From positions 310,001 through 374,000 of the forward strand of contig CP137323.1 in NCBI GenBank assembly GCA_033182465.1: 64,000 nt of DNA, read 5' to 3'. The notes under the pieces were generated by a model. That model was not told the origin of the DNA, did no database searches, and worked only from the letters and a program-made list of their open reading frames with translations. Numbering within the stretch: position 1 is the stretch's first letter; each line of letters starts with the position of its first letter. This DNA comes from Sanghuangporus weigelae (lineage: Eukaryota; Basidiomycota; Agaricomycetes; Hymenochaetales; Hymenochaetaceae). This document shows, one piece after another, positions 38,405 to 50,399 of this stretch. A program made the translations under genes and the position numbers.

Positions 38405-39616
38405 TTATGCGGCTGCCTGTCCACAGATGCGCCCAAAGACTTGCACGAAGAGCTCCGGCTCCTCTGCACCCGAGATCGCAAATTTCTAGTGATAAAAGAT
38501 CAATCACGCATCAGCCATAAGAATTTATCCAATATTTGACGGGAGTACGCGTACGTTATTGAAAACGAAGAACGGTACACCGGAGATTCCCATGGCTTGC
38601 GCTTTCATAATGCCCTGTTGGACCTCCTGCCAAACCAATTGAGCATCGATGGGCGTCATAATTGAATTGCAGAGTATATCAAATGCCTCACCTTCCTTTT
38701 CGCATCGGATGCGAGCCACGCCTTTGCTTCGTCCTCGTTCGGGAATAGGCCTATAGCGACAGCTTGAGCAGACAGAAAATCCCTATCTCCGATGTCTGTA
38801 CCAATGTGGAAAAATAAGATTCCGGCATTCAGATAGGTTAAATGCATGTACCTTGTTCGCGCTCGAAGTATCCGCTAAACAGCTTTTCCTATGGAAGAGA
38901 AAAAAACCGGCCGATTATGTGTATGCGTGTGTTGTATTCATCAACAAGAAAAACTTACGGCCAAATTTAATTGCATAGTCTGGCCTCCTTTTTCGTAGGC
39001 CAAAGCGAGAAGCCTATGCGAGCTAAGAAAGAGATATTGTAAAGCATCACATAAAAAGAAAAATGTTGAAATATTACACACTCCGTAGTTTGTCTGACCT
39101 TGCCTTCGTACGAGCTAAGGCACGCCGTTCAAAATCCGAATCCAAAAAGCAATCCTGATAAACGAAACTGACAAATTTATCCCAACTTGCTTTCCACGCT
39201 GTATCATCATCTTCTCCATTCCTTCAAAACGCTCCTTTCCGAATTTCCGGTGATAGCGTTCCCTCTTATCTTCGGGTCTAAAAAAGACGATAATTTCAAT
39301 AAACGGAATTACGTGTAAATATGACGCAATATGAACCAACTCTACTTACTCGTCTTCACGGAGAGTGGGATCGAGAAGGAACGGATGGAACTCGACGCCA
39401 AATTCGGCGTTCATCCCGCGCTCCTTTGCTATTTCTATGGCACGGTCCAGCTTCCGCTTTCCAATGAAACAGAACGGACAGATCGAGTCCTACGGTGGGA
39501 AGATTATCAACATTTCTTCCTACCGAAGTACAATATATTATAACACAATTATAAACAATTCCACATACCGAAGTAACATCAATCTTAATCTTCGCCGGTC
39601 CATTATTCGTCGTCAT
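38405..39616 (-). CDS. DsbA/FrnE-like thioredoxin-fold oxidoreductase
   Basis: Thioredoxin-fold protein of the DsbA-like (FrnE) group, predicted to exchange dithiols or isomerise with glutathione. ATG 39616 starts MTTNNGPAKIKIDVTS, joined by an intron to DSICPFCFIGKRKLDRAI with the CxxC motif CPFC. Further exons give FHPFLLDPTLREDEPEDKRERYHRKFG, a short KVRQTT exon, SHRLLALAYEKGGQTMQLNLAE, DIGDRDFLSAQAVAIGL, MGISGVPFFVFNN with the cis-Pro (GVP), and a last exon after an intron (38472-38540) KFAISGAEEPELFVQVFGRI ending in CGQAAA, TAA 38407-38405. The helical insert and GVPFFVFN...ISGAQ pattern are diagnostic of the group. It is very intron-rich for its size (about 230 residues). Confidence 0.85.
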
Positions 39617-40137
39617 TTTGCAACCTTTCTTCAAAATACCGAAACTTCGGCTAGAGTAACCGCCACCGGCAGTCCCTGTTCCCAAAAACGTATAATATCT
39701 GGCTTGTACTCGAAAATAAGGAAGAAAACTAAGGGTTCGAATATTTAGTGGCCGTAAGGCTGCTTCGAAGTGGTTGGAGATGGGGAAACGTATTGCAAAC
39801 ATGGGAGTAGCCCATTTATATTGTGCATTTATAAGCTCACCCCGACGGCTCGGTAAGTGAGAGAGAACACACGACCGATTCGGATGAGGAAAAGCTGCTG
39901 ACGTCACCAAGGAGATTACTTCCGAGGTCATGTGATGTATCACATAAACGCTTGCTTATTTAATCGGCTGAAATCTAGGCACGGTGGTTAACGACCTGCT
40001 CAGACCAGATTTCTCGTATTTTCGAGCCATGCTTACCATCAGGAGGATATTTCAATAGGTTCTCTTCATTTTTCATGTTGGTATGCTGGTGATAGTTATG
40101 AGGTCTTTGCAAGGCTTGCAGTCGGTCCGTCTTGAGC
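39617..40137. other. Divergent intergenic region between DsbA-like and Old Yellow Enzyme genes
   Basis: About 640 bases to the next start codon, with a TATA box for the plus-strand gene at 40138. No coding frame is supported. Confidence 0.45.
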
Positions 40138-40144
40138 TATAAAA
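40138..40144 (+). promoter_or_regulatory. TATA box of Old Yellow Enzyme gene 1
   Basis: TATAAAA lies about 115 bases upstream of ATG 40258. Confidence 0.6.
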
Positions 40145-40257
40145 GTACCTGGGAAGCTCAGATGGATGAGTAAGGTAGATGGCGAACAAGCAGGTGAGCT
40201 CGTTGACGAACGTTGAACTAGCAGTATCCCGTTGATACCATCGTAGAACAGCTTGAA

Positions 40258-41616
40258 ATGACTTACTCAAACTCGAAGCTCTTCCAGCCCATTCGCATCG
40301 GGAACCTTAGTCTCGCTCATCATGTTGTCCTCGCGCCTCTGACGCGTTTTCATGCCGACGATGCTCATGTCCCGACGGACCTCATGGTGGAGCATTACGC
40401 TCAACGTGCGAGTGTTCCGGGAACGCTTCTCATAGCCGAGGCGACGCCTGTTGCTGCCAAAGCTGGAGGCCTTGCAAATCTCCCAGGAATCTGGAGTGAT
40501 GCGCAGGTTGAAGGGTGGAAGAAGGTGAACATGTCCATGCCTTATCTAAGTTCGAACCGTTTACCATGCTCCAGGTAGTCGATGCCGTTCATGCCCAAGG
40601 CTCTTACATCTACCTTCAAATATGGGCTTTGGGCCGAGCCGCTGAACCGAGCTTCCTCGCGCAACCAGATTGTCTTCAGAATCCTGGAGGTCCTCATCCA
40701 TACGTTTCGTCATCAGACCTTCCGCCGTCCGACAGAAAGGATGGAATCAAACCACGTCCTTTGACGCATGAAGAAATCCTTGAATATATAGAGCTCTTCG
40801 GGCATGCTGCACGTAATGCGGTGCATCGCTCTGGCTTTGATGGCGTGGAGGTGCACGGTGCACATGGTTATCTTATCGATCAATTCACAAAGGATGTGTG
40901 CAATAAGCGTACTGACATGTGGGGTGGGAGTCTGGAGAATCGGGCGCGTTTCGCCCTTGAGGTCTTGAAGAAGATCACGGAAACAGTTGGCGAAGAGCGA
41001 ACTGCGATTCGCCTAAGTCCATTCGCCGACCATCGAGGTGAGTGTTTTCAACCGACAAAGGCCTGTTCGCTCATTGCTTCTCGGTTGATAACAGATATGG
41101 GTATGCCACATCCGCATCCCACTTTCGCATACCTCGTCAGTAGGATTCGAGAGGCATATCCGAGATTCTCGTACCTTCACGTCGTCGAACCACGCGTAGC
41201 AGGAGTCAACGACCGTACACCACGCATCGGCGAGTCCCTCGATTTCTTGCGTGCAATTTGGAAAAATCCTGAAAGCGAGAAGGACGGTTCAATGTTCATG
41301 ACCGCTGGTGGATATACCGCTAAGGATGCTGTGAGGGTAGCAGAGGAGACTGGTGATCTCATCGCCTTTGGTCGATTCTACATCTCGAATGTGAGTTTGA
41401 CCAGCTTCATTTGCTCCATCGTGCGACTATGTTGACGGACCGATCATTCGGCACTCTTAGCCCGATCTCCCTGTAAGGATCAAGAAAGAGATACCATTCA
41501 CGCCGTATAACCGTGCCACGTTTTACCTTACTGGCACAGTGGAAGGATATAACGACTACGCTTTTGCCGATGAGGATACCGAAGCAAGATTTGCGGAGTG
41601 GAAAAGAAAGAATTAA
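40258..41616 (+). CDS. Old Yellow Enzyme family NADPH oxidoreductase (copy 1)
   Basis: FMN-dependent ene-reductase that uses NADPH to reduce activated C=C bonds (enones, enals). The frame reads KLFQPIRIGNLSLAHHVVLAPLTR, LIAEATPVAAKAGG, then IYLQIWALGRAA, FDGVEVHGAHGYLIDQF with the substrate-binding His-Gly-x-His relative (here HGAHGYL), NKRTDMWGGSLENR, AIRLSPF, FMTAGGYTAKDA and IAFGRFYISNPDLP. It ends in AEWKRKN at TAA 41614-41616. Introns lie near 40527-40572, 41039-41095 and 41393-41460. Length, about 370 residues, fits the family. A close paralogue sits at 58400-59919 on the other strand. Confidence 0.93.
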
Positions 41617-43017
41617 AACACAGAGCAATCGGCAATTCGTACCAGCTTGATGCAGATTTTCTCTGATACTGTCGCGGTTCATAAAGACGCCCTGCAGAAG
41701 TCAAGAACGTTTTTGAATATATTTTCCGTTTGATATCACCAACCTGCATCGATTGACTGGGAAGGTGGAATGCTTCACCTTGTTCCTGGACTGGGCAACG
41801 CTTCTGGACATGATGCGTCATCTTTACCTACGGTGAGTTCTCAGTAGAAACATAGCAGGAATACGCGGAAGGATTTTAACTCTTCTAAAATCCGAATTCG
41901 CAGACTTGTTCACAAGATGAGGGGAAGTAAGAATTCTGCAGCACACGGTCATTTCGAATGTGAAGCCAAAACGTCGCTAGTCCTCGGTCTAAGAAGACGA
42001 CTCGTGTTTTAAGCTGAAGTTCCATACGCAGGCCAGGCACTATGGCAGGCTTCACCAGTCCTTTTATAGGTAACAATGTCAGGACACCCTACGACAAGCC
42101 GTCTATTGGGTGATAACTCTCGCACTTATTAAACCGCCAAAGCCTTGCTCTCTAAACCTAATTTTCATGCGTTATCCTTGAAGATAAAGTCAAAAAAGCG
42201 AATCTGAATTGTGCCATCTCTCGAAAACGTCAGTCGTACAGCCATTTAATCCTCGGATTTGCGGGGAATCAACTTCAATCTTCTACCTTTCCATAACATG
42301 GAACCAACTTAAACCTTTATTTATTTCTTTGCCTTTCGCGGAATTCGTTCAAATCGATGAAACAGGTAGGGAGCCAATCCGACATTGTACGGAGTATTTT
42401 GTAACCATGCTGATCCTGGCTGATCTGATCTCCGTTTCAATATATCCTTCCATTTATATTGCTTCAGCCGCAAGAACGGAAACAAGGGAACTTCCGTAAC
42501 TACGGACCCGCAAACGCATATCACCCTTTGAACAAAAGTGTTGGCATTCTCACGTGGCGCACCGAAATTGCAGAAGAGGATCCCATCAAGGCCCAAGGGA
42601 AGCCCGTTGTATGATATGATATGCGTGATGGAAACGGGGAGCGGAAACTTTGCGATTGTTTTCAAGCCGCACCAAATGGTCGTCAAATTCCAAGCCAAGA
42701 CTCGACTTCTAGTCGGACCGCCCCTTGCGGCTGCCTGACGCTGACGAAGCTCTGCGACAAGTCTCTTTCATCCGCGGCCTCAGGACAACGTTCAGGACGT
42801 TTCAGGACTCGTACCGATCATGTTTCTCCACCTTCTAAGCCCACAATAAATATGACCATGTGATTACACGGACTTCCGACCGAAACAGACTTTTCTTCCA
42901 TCAAGCATATGCTCGCATGGACGATTTCGGTCTCATTGGAGTTTTTCCGGGTAACATTTTTCAATATCGCCAGCAAAGATTTTTACAGTAACTTCTGTCC
43001 AGTCAGATGAGGGTGAC
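41617..43017. other. Intergenic region of 1.4 kb
   Basis: No gene with motif support. Short open frames on both strands at 41885-42076, 42209-42499 and 42321-42698 look random. It leads into the amylase promoter. Confidence 0.4.
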
Positions 43018-43023
43018 ATATAA
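43018..43023 (+). promoter_or_regulatory. TATA-like element of the amylase gene
   Basis: TATAAG about 65 bases upstream of the chosen ATG at 43086. Confidence 0.45.
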
Positions 43024-43085
43024 GTCGCTTGGGGCTGACTGCCAGCCCAAATTCACCTACCGAGCACCCCTCCACGAGCCACTTA

Positions 43086-45918
43086 ATGATGCTCGTCCGT
43101 GTTCAAGGTCTTTTGGTCTTAGCAGCATGGCTGTCTTGGAGTACCACCGTCGCTGGAAGTGTTATTCAAGCTAGAGCTCCATCCGGCTCGAAAGGTATGC
43201 AAGCGCAAGTTCAACATAGTTGACTTGTATTAATGACCGTATACCAGATGTCATTATCCAGATGTTCGAATGGTCATGGGATAGCATCGCGGCCGAATGC
43301 ACCGCATTCATCGGACCGGCAGGCAAGCTTAAGGATTTGATGTACTTTGGTCCGGGCACTGAATGTTGCTTCAACTGAAGGGTATGGCTTCATTCAAGCA
43401 AGTCCCGCTCAAGAACATGTTCAAGGTCAATCTCAGTCTTCGCCCTCTTCTTTCATGAACAAAGTGTGTTCATACCCACATTTCAGGGGATCAATGGTGG
43501 ACAGACTATCAGCCCGTCTCTTATATCCTCACTTCGAAACGAGGAAACAGAGATCAGTACCAAAATATGATCGATACCTGTCATGCAGCCGGAGTACAAG
43601 TTATAGCCGGTATGTATGAGCCTTCGTTCAAACGTTTTCGAATTTCGAGACCTGTTATCCTCAGACACTATATTTAACCACATGGCCGGGTCGGACTCTG
43701 GTATGTTTATGTTCTGATTTCGGTAAAATTCCCAATTTGATGTTGTTCTGCGGCTCCCTAGGGACTGGTGTGGCTGGAAGCTGTGAGCAAGTTCGCTAGA
43801 ATTCCCATCTACTGAAAGCTCAGGAGATGCACCCTTGCAGCGTTCACGCACTACGTATATCCGGGCATCTATCAAGACCAGGATTTCCATCATTGTGGTC
43901 TCGAGTCGGGCGATGATATAGTCAACTACGACAACGCCGTAGAGGTTCAAACTTGCGAGCTTGTTAATCTGGCCGAGTATGTCTAGATCCCTTAATCATA
44001 CTTCACTTCCTGATTATTGGTTAGTCTTGCGACAGAGACAGAATACGTCCGTTCGCGCTTGGCGGAATATGCAAACGATTTGCTTTCGCTGGGAGTAGAT
44101 GGATTTCGCCTTGATGCGGCAAAACGTACTTCTCTCAGTTTATGGTGTTCTTGAGCATGAAAGACTCATGCTCTTTAAGACATTAATGTGGGCGACATCG
44201 CAAATATCACAAGTCGTTTAAGTGGCTCTCCATACATCACACAAGAGGTCAGTATTCAAGACCCAGGGCCTGAACTGGGACTGAGATGGGTCGTCGACTT
44301 CAGGTCATCTTCGGCGAAGGGGAACCTATCACACCCAATCAATATGTGGGAGTCGGTACGTATCCTCGCAATGATCGTTTATTCGTCACTAAACTCATTC
44401 GCGATCAAGGTGATGTGCAAGAGTCAGTCGCATGTTCCGCACCGGTAAAATTTCTTAACTAGCGACACTCTCCGCTGCAGATTCCGCTACACCACAGCGG
44501 TGAGAGACGACTTCTTGAGCAATGGAATTTCCAACCTACAGAATCTAGATGATCTTGGTGTGGCTTTATACTGAATGATTTGGAACCAGCTCATTCGTCT
44601 AAAGGTTGGGTTCCTGGAAATGTTGCGAATGTCTTCGTCACAAACCACGATACGGAGAGGGCAAGTAATCATATAATCCCGTGCCTTTCGAATATTGATT
44701 ATCGCGATGCGCGTAGAATGGCAACTCACTCAACAATAATTCGCCATCGAACGCTTACACCCTAGCAATGATCTTCTCGCTGTACGTTGTTGGACATGAA
44801 GCTCTACCATACGACCCTCAACCCATTTTTCTTGTTTCAGAGCACATCCTTATGGTACTCCGAGTATTCTCTCTAGTTACGACGGTTTCACAAATACCGA
44901 CGCTGGTGCTCCGAACGGAGGTGAATTCCTTGACTCAAGAGCATAAACAGAAGACCTCTTAACGCCGTCTTTGTTCATATACTAGGTACGGGGACATGTT
45001 CCACGAACGGAGGCGTCAATGGCTGGCTTTGCCAACATCGTTGGCCCGCAATTGCAGGAATGGTTGGGTTCCGCAACACCGTCACGTCCGCCTCATCGAA
45101 TGCGCTCACGAACTGGGTCTCGCCCAGCTCGCAGCAAATCGCATTTGCTCGTGGCCAAGTAGCCTTCGTCGCAATTAACAATCAAGATACCTCCTGGTCC
45201 ACGACGTTCCAGAGTGGTCTCCCTGAGGGTACGTATTGTGACGTTATCGCAGGAGTGCCGAGCGATGGTGTGTGCGCTGGTCAATCGTATGTGTTTCTTT
45301 GGGTTGTCGCCATTTGTTTCACGCTGAAATTCACGTGTATTAGGATAACTGTGGCATCAGACGGTACCTTCAGCACAACTATATCATCGCGGAATGCCAT
45401 TGCAATCCACACCGGTGCTCTCGGTACAGCCAATACAACCGCACCCACCAGTGTCGCAGTGACTTTCCAGGAGACGGCTACGACAGCATTTGGTGAGGTA
45501 CGTACTTCCCGGCTCTCGGTCGGCTGTGCATATTCGCTCATCATTGCTAATTCGTCCAGAATATCTTCCTCGTTGGAAGTATATCCGAGCTCGCAAACTG
45601 GGACACGGACAACGCCGTACGTACCATCTCATATCCAACTGAAAATGCCTGATCATCGCACCATGATATATAGATCGCGCTTTCATCAGCAACCTACCCC
45701 GTTTGGGCCGTTACTGTCTCCTTGCCCGTGAATACCAATTTCGAGTACAAATTTATACGCCAGGAGACGGATGGTAGCGTGCGTGCTTCCATTTTATACA
45801 TTCGATAATACCCGGCAACTGATCTCTTGCTGGTTTACAGATTGTCTGGGAGAGCGACCCCAACCGGAGCGCATCGGCGACGACGACTGCACAGACGATC
45901 AGCACGACGTGGCGATAG
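43086..45918 (+). CDS. Secreted alpha-amylase (GH13) with C-terminal starch-binding domain (CBM20)
   Basis: Endo-acting hydrolysis of alpha-1,4-glucosidic bonds in starch, outside the cell. ATG 43086 ([17 protein letters not shown]) gives a clean signal peptide; an in-frame ATG at 43029 is less suited. GH13 marks: [38 protein letters not shown] (region I), [12 protein letters not shown] with the nucleophile Asp (region II), ITQEV with the acid/base Glu (region III) and FVTNHDTER with the third acid (region IV). [14 protein letters not shown] and [12 protein letters not shown] close the barrel's C domain. CBM20 follows a short Thr-rich link: [27 protein letters not shown], and at the end [16 protein letters not shown], stop TAG 45916-45918. 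More than a dozen introns interrupt the gene, one (43323-43380) with a GC donor. Confidence 0.92.
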
Positions 45919-46810
45919 CGATCCACTTTGCTATTTCTTCCCTTTCTCCTCTCCCCTCCCCACCGCCTTTTATTAGCAATTCTCCCTGTCCTGTATTGAT
46001 CTGTCTGGTTGCTGTATTTCAATCAAAAATGCTTGCGTTCTTCCCATGAGCTTGAGGCCCCCCCTGACTCGGTCCGGTGTCGTCTTTTCGATCACTTCGA
46101 ATCACATCGCTCGTCGCAACTTGGGTCAGAAAGGAAATAGATAATCGGACAAATAGTTACACGCAAGCGTCGAGGCTAATGCAGACATGCCACAGAACCG
46201 ACAGTCAAATCAGGTTGCGATGCAAGTTGATCCTTAAGCTGCGCTTGCGAACAGAAAGGAAGAGGTGTCGCTGGATTGAGAAAAGAGAAACAACAACATT
46301 GTACAGTAATCGCAAAGCATCAGAGACACGGTAGAAACGTAGAAAGGGATGGCATAATGGCGTGGAAGGGGAGAAGATGGGACAAAGGGGTCAGCATCGG
46401 TTTCCTTCTCGCTCTCATCAAGCGGAACACATCGACCTCCGCGGTTGCCTCTTTTCTTGAAATCAGACGAAGGCGAAAAGGGAATCAACCAGGAAATCCT
46501 CGATGAAGAGTCAACGAATAGAAGATCGTGAGGAAGGACACCGATATCCAGTAAAACGTTACACGCATTCGAGAAGGGAAGAAAGGCGTCAGGATAGGTT
46601 CACTCGCGTGAAAGAAGGTAGAAGCCATTAGCAACAGCCAGAAAAAGGTGAATCCGAAAAGAGATAAAATCGACAGCGTAATGGGGAGGTCAGACAGACG
46701 TTCCTATACAAGATACTACACGTTTCGATCTTTACTTCCTCATTTCTTTATGCCTGGAGCCCATGTTAAACGTAGCCCGATCAGCAATAATCAAGTCAAA
46801 GAATAAGTAT
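45919..46810. other. Intergenic region between convergent genes
   Basis: 3' flanks of the amylase and AT-hook genes. Purine-rich 46240-46660 gives spurious charged frames. No feature recognised. Confidence 0.45.
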
Positions 46811-47568
46811 TTATGCACGCACAGCGGCAACAGCAGCAGCCTCGGCCTCAGGTTCCTCCGGGATGGTTTCCTGGGCTGGAACAGCGGCAGCAGTACCGTT
46901 TTCCTTGTTCTCCGCCTGAAAGGGTCGATACGATGAAAAACGATCAATAAACTGCGATACGCTATCAGAAAGAGCAAACTTTAGCTTGCCTTGGAAGCGG
47001 GCTTCTTGGATGTTGGCTTCTTGGTGGAAGGTGGCTTGGAGGCCTTGGACGGTGGCTTTGAGGATGGCTTGGTCGCATCTTTAGCAGATGCGGCCTTTGA
47101 AGCTGGCTTTGAAGCCTTTGAAGCCGGTTTTGCCTGGATAGCGCGTAAGTTATCATCCTCATCACATATGAAGAGAGCTATCCAGACCTTCTTTGCTTCA
47201 GGCTCGCCATCCGCAGCTGTCTCACCTTCTTTCACCTCTTTCTTCTCGGCCTCATCGGTGGCTTCAGCGGCCTTCCTCTTCCTGCCTCTTGCAGAGGGCT
47301 TCTTCGGTGAAGCTTCCTTCTTAGTCTCGGGCGAAGTCGTGGCTTTAGTCGCAATACGAGTTGAACGACGTTCACCCGTTGCAGGTGTCTCAGTCAGCGC
47401 CTTCTTCGAACCAGGCCTGCGACCGCGCTTCTTCGGCTCCTTGGGCGGTTCAGCATTTGCGGGCTCAGTTGCAGCCTCTCCACCGTTCACAGTTGGCGCC
47501 TCAGCAGGAGGTGCCTCGGATGCAGCGGCATTAGCATCAGTAGCAGCAGCAGTCTTCTTGGGCGCCAT
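46811..47568 (-). CDS. Small basic AT-hook / histone H1-tail-like chromatin protein
   Basis: ATG 47568 begins MAPKKTAAATDANAAASEAPP. Two AT-hook-like motifs are visible, KKRGRRPGSKK and SARGRKRKA, which bind the minor groove of AT-rich DNA. RSTRIATK lies between them. The second half is a low-complexity repeat of Lys, Ala, Ser and Pro (SKASKPASKAASAKDATKPS...), like the tail of linker histone H1. The last exon, NKENGTAAAVPAQETIPEE and then an acidic/Ala stretch, ends at TAA 46813-46811. Two introns are needed: one near 47135-47188, and one at 46916-46989 with a GC donor (AAG|GCAAGC). No globular H1 domain is present, so it is not a true H1. The role is inferred as nuclear. Confidence 0.75.
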
Positions 47569-48042
47569 TGGCGATGTAGATAATCAGATGCAGCTGATGA
47601 ACAGCGACGAAAATGTATTTGAGAGTGTCGCCGACGGCGAGGAGGATGCGCGGAGAACGCGAGGAGGCGGTGGAGGTGTGAGAGCGAGACGAGGTGGGTT
47701 GTTGTGTGTTCCGCCGAAAGACCTGGAGTCGAACCAGGCGCGGCCAAACCATGACAAACAGACTGTTGGCGTACGTAACAACACTCACACGTGATCGTCG
47801 CGCTCTCACGTGTCGGTCACTCCCTTTCTAGGCTCTGATTGATTGAACCAACTCGAACGTAATTGGTGATATTTGCCTAAAAATCAACATATGCTGTATA
47901 TTAATTTTCGATTTCCATTAGATATAGCTCAATACTGAATAGGCTTGCTCTGCAACGGCCAAATTCGTGCTTTCAGCTTTGCTATTATTGCGTTCAACAA
48001 CACGCAATTCTGCGCCTTCGCGCCACAGCTCACTTCAACAAT
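47569..48042. promoter_or_regulatory. Divergent promoter with two CACGTG E-boxes
   Basis: The AT-hook gene and the HAD gene diverge from here. CACGTG occurs at 47788-47793 and 47807-47812, 19 bases apart, close to two helical turns. Such palindromes bind bHLH factors in fungi. A tRNA-like T-arm at about 47711-47735 was rejected. Confidence 0.5.
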
Positions 48043-49044
48043 ATGTCTAAATTTGTCGTTGCGTTCGATGTCTATGGAACTCTTCTCGATACAAGCAGCA
48101 TTTCCGGAGCGCTATCTAAAAGCCTTCATTTGGATAAAGATAAGGCGGACGCAACCAGTGCCTTGTGGCGTCGATATCAACTTGAGTACGCTGAAGTTGC
48201 GTGTTCAGTCTAACCCATTCTTTACTGCCTCTACAGGTATACGTGGAGGCTTAACTCTATGAGTAACTGGAGACATTTGTCGTCGTGAAGGTCACACCTT
48301 AGCTAAAACCTGAATTCCAGAGCTGTACCAGAGTTTTGACGTCATCACTGAGAAGTCGCTTCGACATGCTCTTAAGGAATCGGGAATTAGTTTCGATGAT
48401 CCTGTAGTCAAGAAACTAATGGAAGCTTATAACATCCTTCCATGGTGCGTTATGTATCTCCAATTCCGTCCTCAAGGAATTCTTACCGCGTGAATCTCAA
48501 GTTTTCCCGATACCGCAATCTTGGTTCAGCAACTGCAAAGGAGCGACAACATAAAAATTGTCATATTTACAAATGGTCAGTTCGTGACCTGACTGGGAAG
48601 CTACATCGCTCACGTCTAAAGACTTTCTTTTAAGGTACGCATGAAATGGCCAGTAAGGCTCTCGATGCAGCGGGTCTCTCTCACTTCGCTCTTGACTTGA
48701 ACACTGTCGAAAATCATAAACGCTACAAGCCAGATCCCGAAATATACAAGGGTCTTTGCAAGCGTGTTGGAAAAGAGAACCATCCAGAACAATGCTGGCT
48801 TGTTAGCGGGTAAGTCTGCCTGGAGAAAGTTGAACCTTTCGAGTTGCTGACAACGCGATTCAACAGAAATCCATTCGATGTTACGGGTTCTCTATCATCT
48901 GGGATGCGAGCTATTTACGTTGACAGAGCACACAATGGATGGAAAGACGAACTGCTGCCACTTGAAAACCCGAGAGTTCTGGAGTCAATGAAGATCGTTC
49001 ATGGACTTGAAGAGATCCCAGGACTGCTTGCTTCGCTGGAATGA
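48043..49044 (+). CDS. L-2-haloacid dehalogenase-like HAD hydrolase
   Basis: HAD-superfamily enzyme of the type II haloacid dehalogenase group, which hydrolyses the C-halogen bond of short 2-haloacids through an Asp ester. ATG 48043 gives FVVAFDVYGTLLDTSS with the nucleophile Asp (motif I). The second exon has LEYTWRLNSM, a stretch typical of true dehalogenases. Then ELYQSFDVITEKSLRHAL, motif II IVIFTNGTHEMA, motif III Lys in HKRYKPDPEIYKGL, and motif IV VSGNPFDVTGSLSSGM. The stop is TGA 49042-49044. About five short introns. Length of about 260 residues fits. Whether it acts on haloacids or on phosphate esters cannot be told from sequence alone. Confidence 0.83.
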
Positions 49045-49264
49045 CGAGTCTAGACTCAAAGCTCATAATAACGTGCAGCGAAATAAACATGTGAGATTGT
49101 ACAGGTAAAGGGAATAATGTCATCGAAGTAATTGATCAACGCGCCATCCCAGCATGGCTCCGCATCGAAGCGATTTCGCCAGGTCTGCCCTCGAAATTGA
49201 TCAAGCCTATTTTGAACTAAACGACTTTACGTGTCTCTTTCTGAGCCCCAACATTCGCACGACG

Positions 49265-50399
49265 AATGACTCGATTGATCGAAAGGCTCAATCCCAATGT
49301 AAACCGTGTTGCGAAATCAAAGCTGATTTAAATTAATCACATCCTTTACTAGAAGCACTCTTCAGGCCAAGGGTGTCCGCCAATACTCCTTACTCTTGGA
49401 CGTTCCTCACGGGCAGACGAACCTGCCGGCGCCCACTTCGGGGCATCGCTTGATTGCAACTCATTACATCATCTCGCTTCAAAATAGACGTCTTGTCCGC
49501 GGACTATACTCTGCAACGCACATACTCCCCATTCCGGATCCTCTACTCGCGCTAAATGGCAAGTTTGCAAGCACTAATAGCAGCATTCTCGAAGCGACTC
49601 CACATAGTTCAGAACTTGTAGTTGACTACGAGGAAAACGTACCGGAGAATAAAACAAAGTAAAATGAATTTCTGAGCTTCCGGTCAAATTAAGCGGTCGC
49701 CACTAGCGTCATTCTCACAGGCTGTTCCTGCCGTCGTGTGTGCCTGAGTCTCAACCAGCTCCACTTGCCCCGGATTTTTCGCTATTCGATTAGTTTCTGT
49801 CTGTCATTTATTGGTGGTTTTTCACGGGGATCAAAACGTCGGGACGATGTGACTACCGAATCGAGAAAGCGTTGTAAATGACGGAGTGCGTTTTGCCGCC
49901 GAGATGACGTACAGGAACATCCTCGAGGAAATCGTTGTGGCCCGGGAGCAAGATAATATTTATCTCTGGCTCAGTTGGAAGTATCAGCGCGATTCAACGC
50001 TCTTGTCACTAAGGGTACTATGCTACCTCAACTCCAAGTCCCTGCACTTTCAGACGCAAACTTCAACCATATCGCGGGCCCAATAATTCCTTTCGTCGAG
50101 GAACCCGGGCTAGAACTTTCAGCATTGCGTCATTCTGCTGCGGACCACATACTTTCAAGGTAAATAGAACTCGTAACAATAGTTGTTCCTACGTAAACGC
50201 TTCCTTATACGTCTATTCCGCCGGGTTGCCCGGCGATGCCTACTCTCACACGTATGGTACCGAAGATGGGAGCGATCGGCTGTCTCATCTAAACGGAGCT
50301 ACAATACGAGGCGTCGACAACGACAATACTGAGGTTCAGCCGATCAACGCCGACGCAAATTACTATGGAAATGAATTAGCAGCTCGCCTGGGGCGGTAG
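49265..50399 (+). CDS. Hypothetical spliced gene (model uncertain)
   Basis: Several plus-strand open stretches look protein-like and could be exons of one gene or of two. The pieces are MTRLIERLNPN joined to AKGVRQYSLLLDVPHGQ (about 49284-49660), ILEEIVVAREQDNIYLWLS (about 49918-49975), RFNALVTKGTMLPQLQVPALSD with FVEEPGLELSALRHSAADHILS (about 49985-50160), and SLYVYSAGLPGDAYSH...YYGNELAARLGR ending at TAG 50397-50399. Junctions between them are plausible but unproven. No domain is recognised. Confidence 0.35.

Noticed and set aside
47711-47735. tRNA-like T-arm on the minus strand (CCTGGTTCGACTCCAGG)
   Set aside because: The T-arm stem is perfect, but no matching acceptor 5' strand, anticodon arm or D arm lies at the right distance upstream.
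46991-47794. 267-codon plus-strand frame rich in Phe, Glu and Ala
   Set aside because: It is the antisense of the Lys/Ala-rich AT-hook gene, whose repeats keep the opposite strand open.
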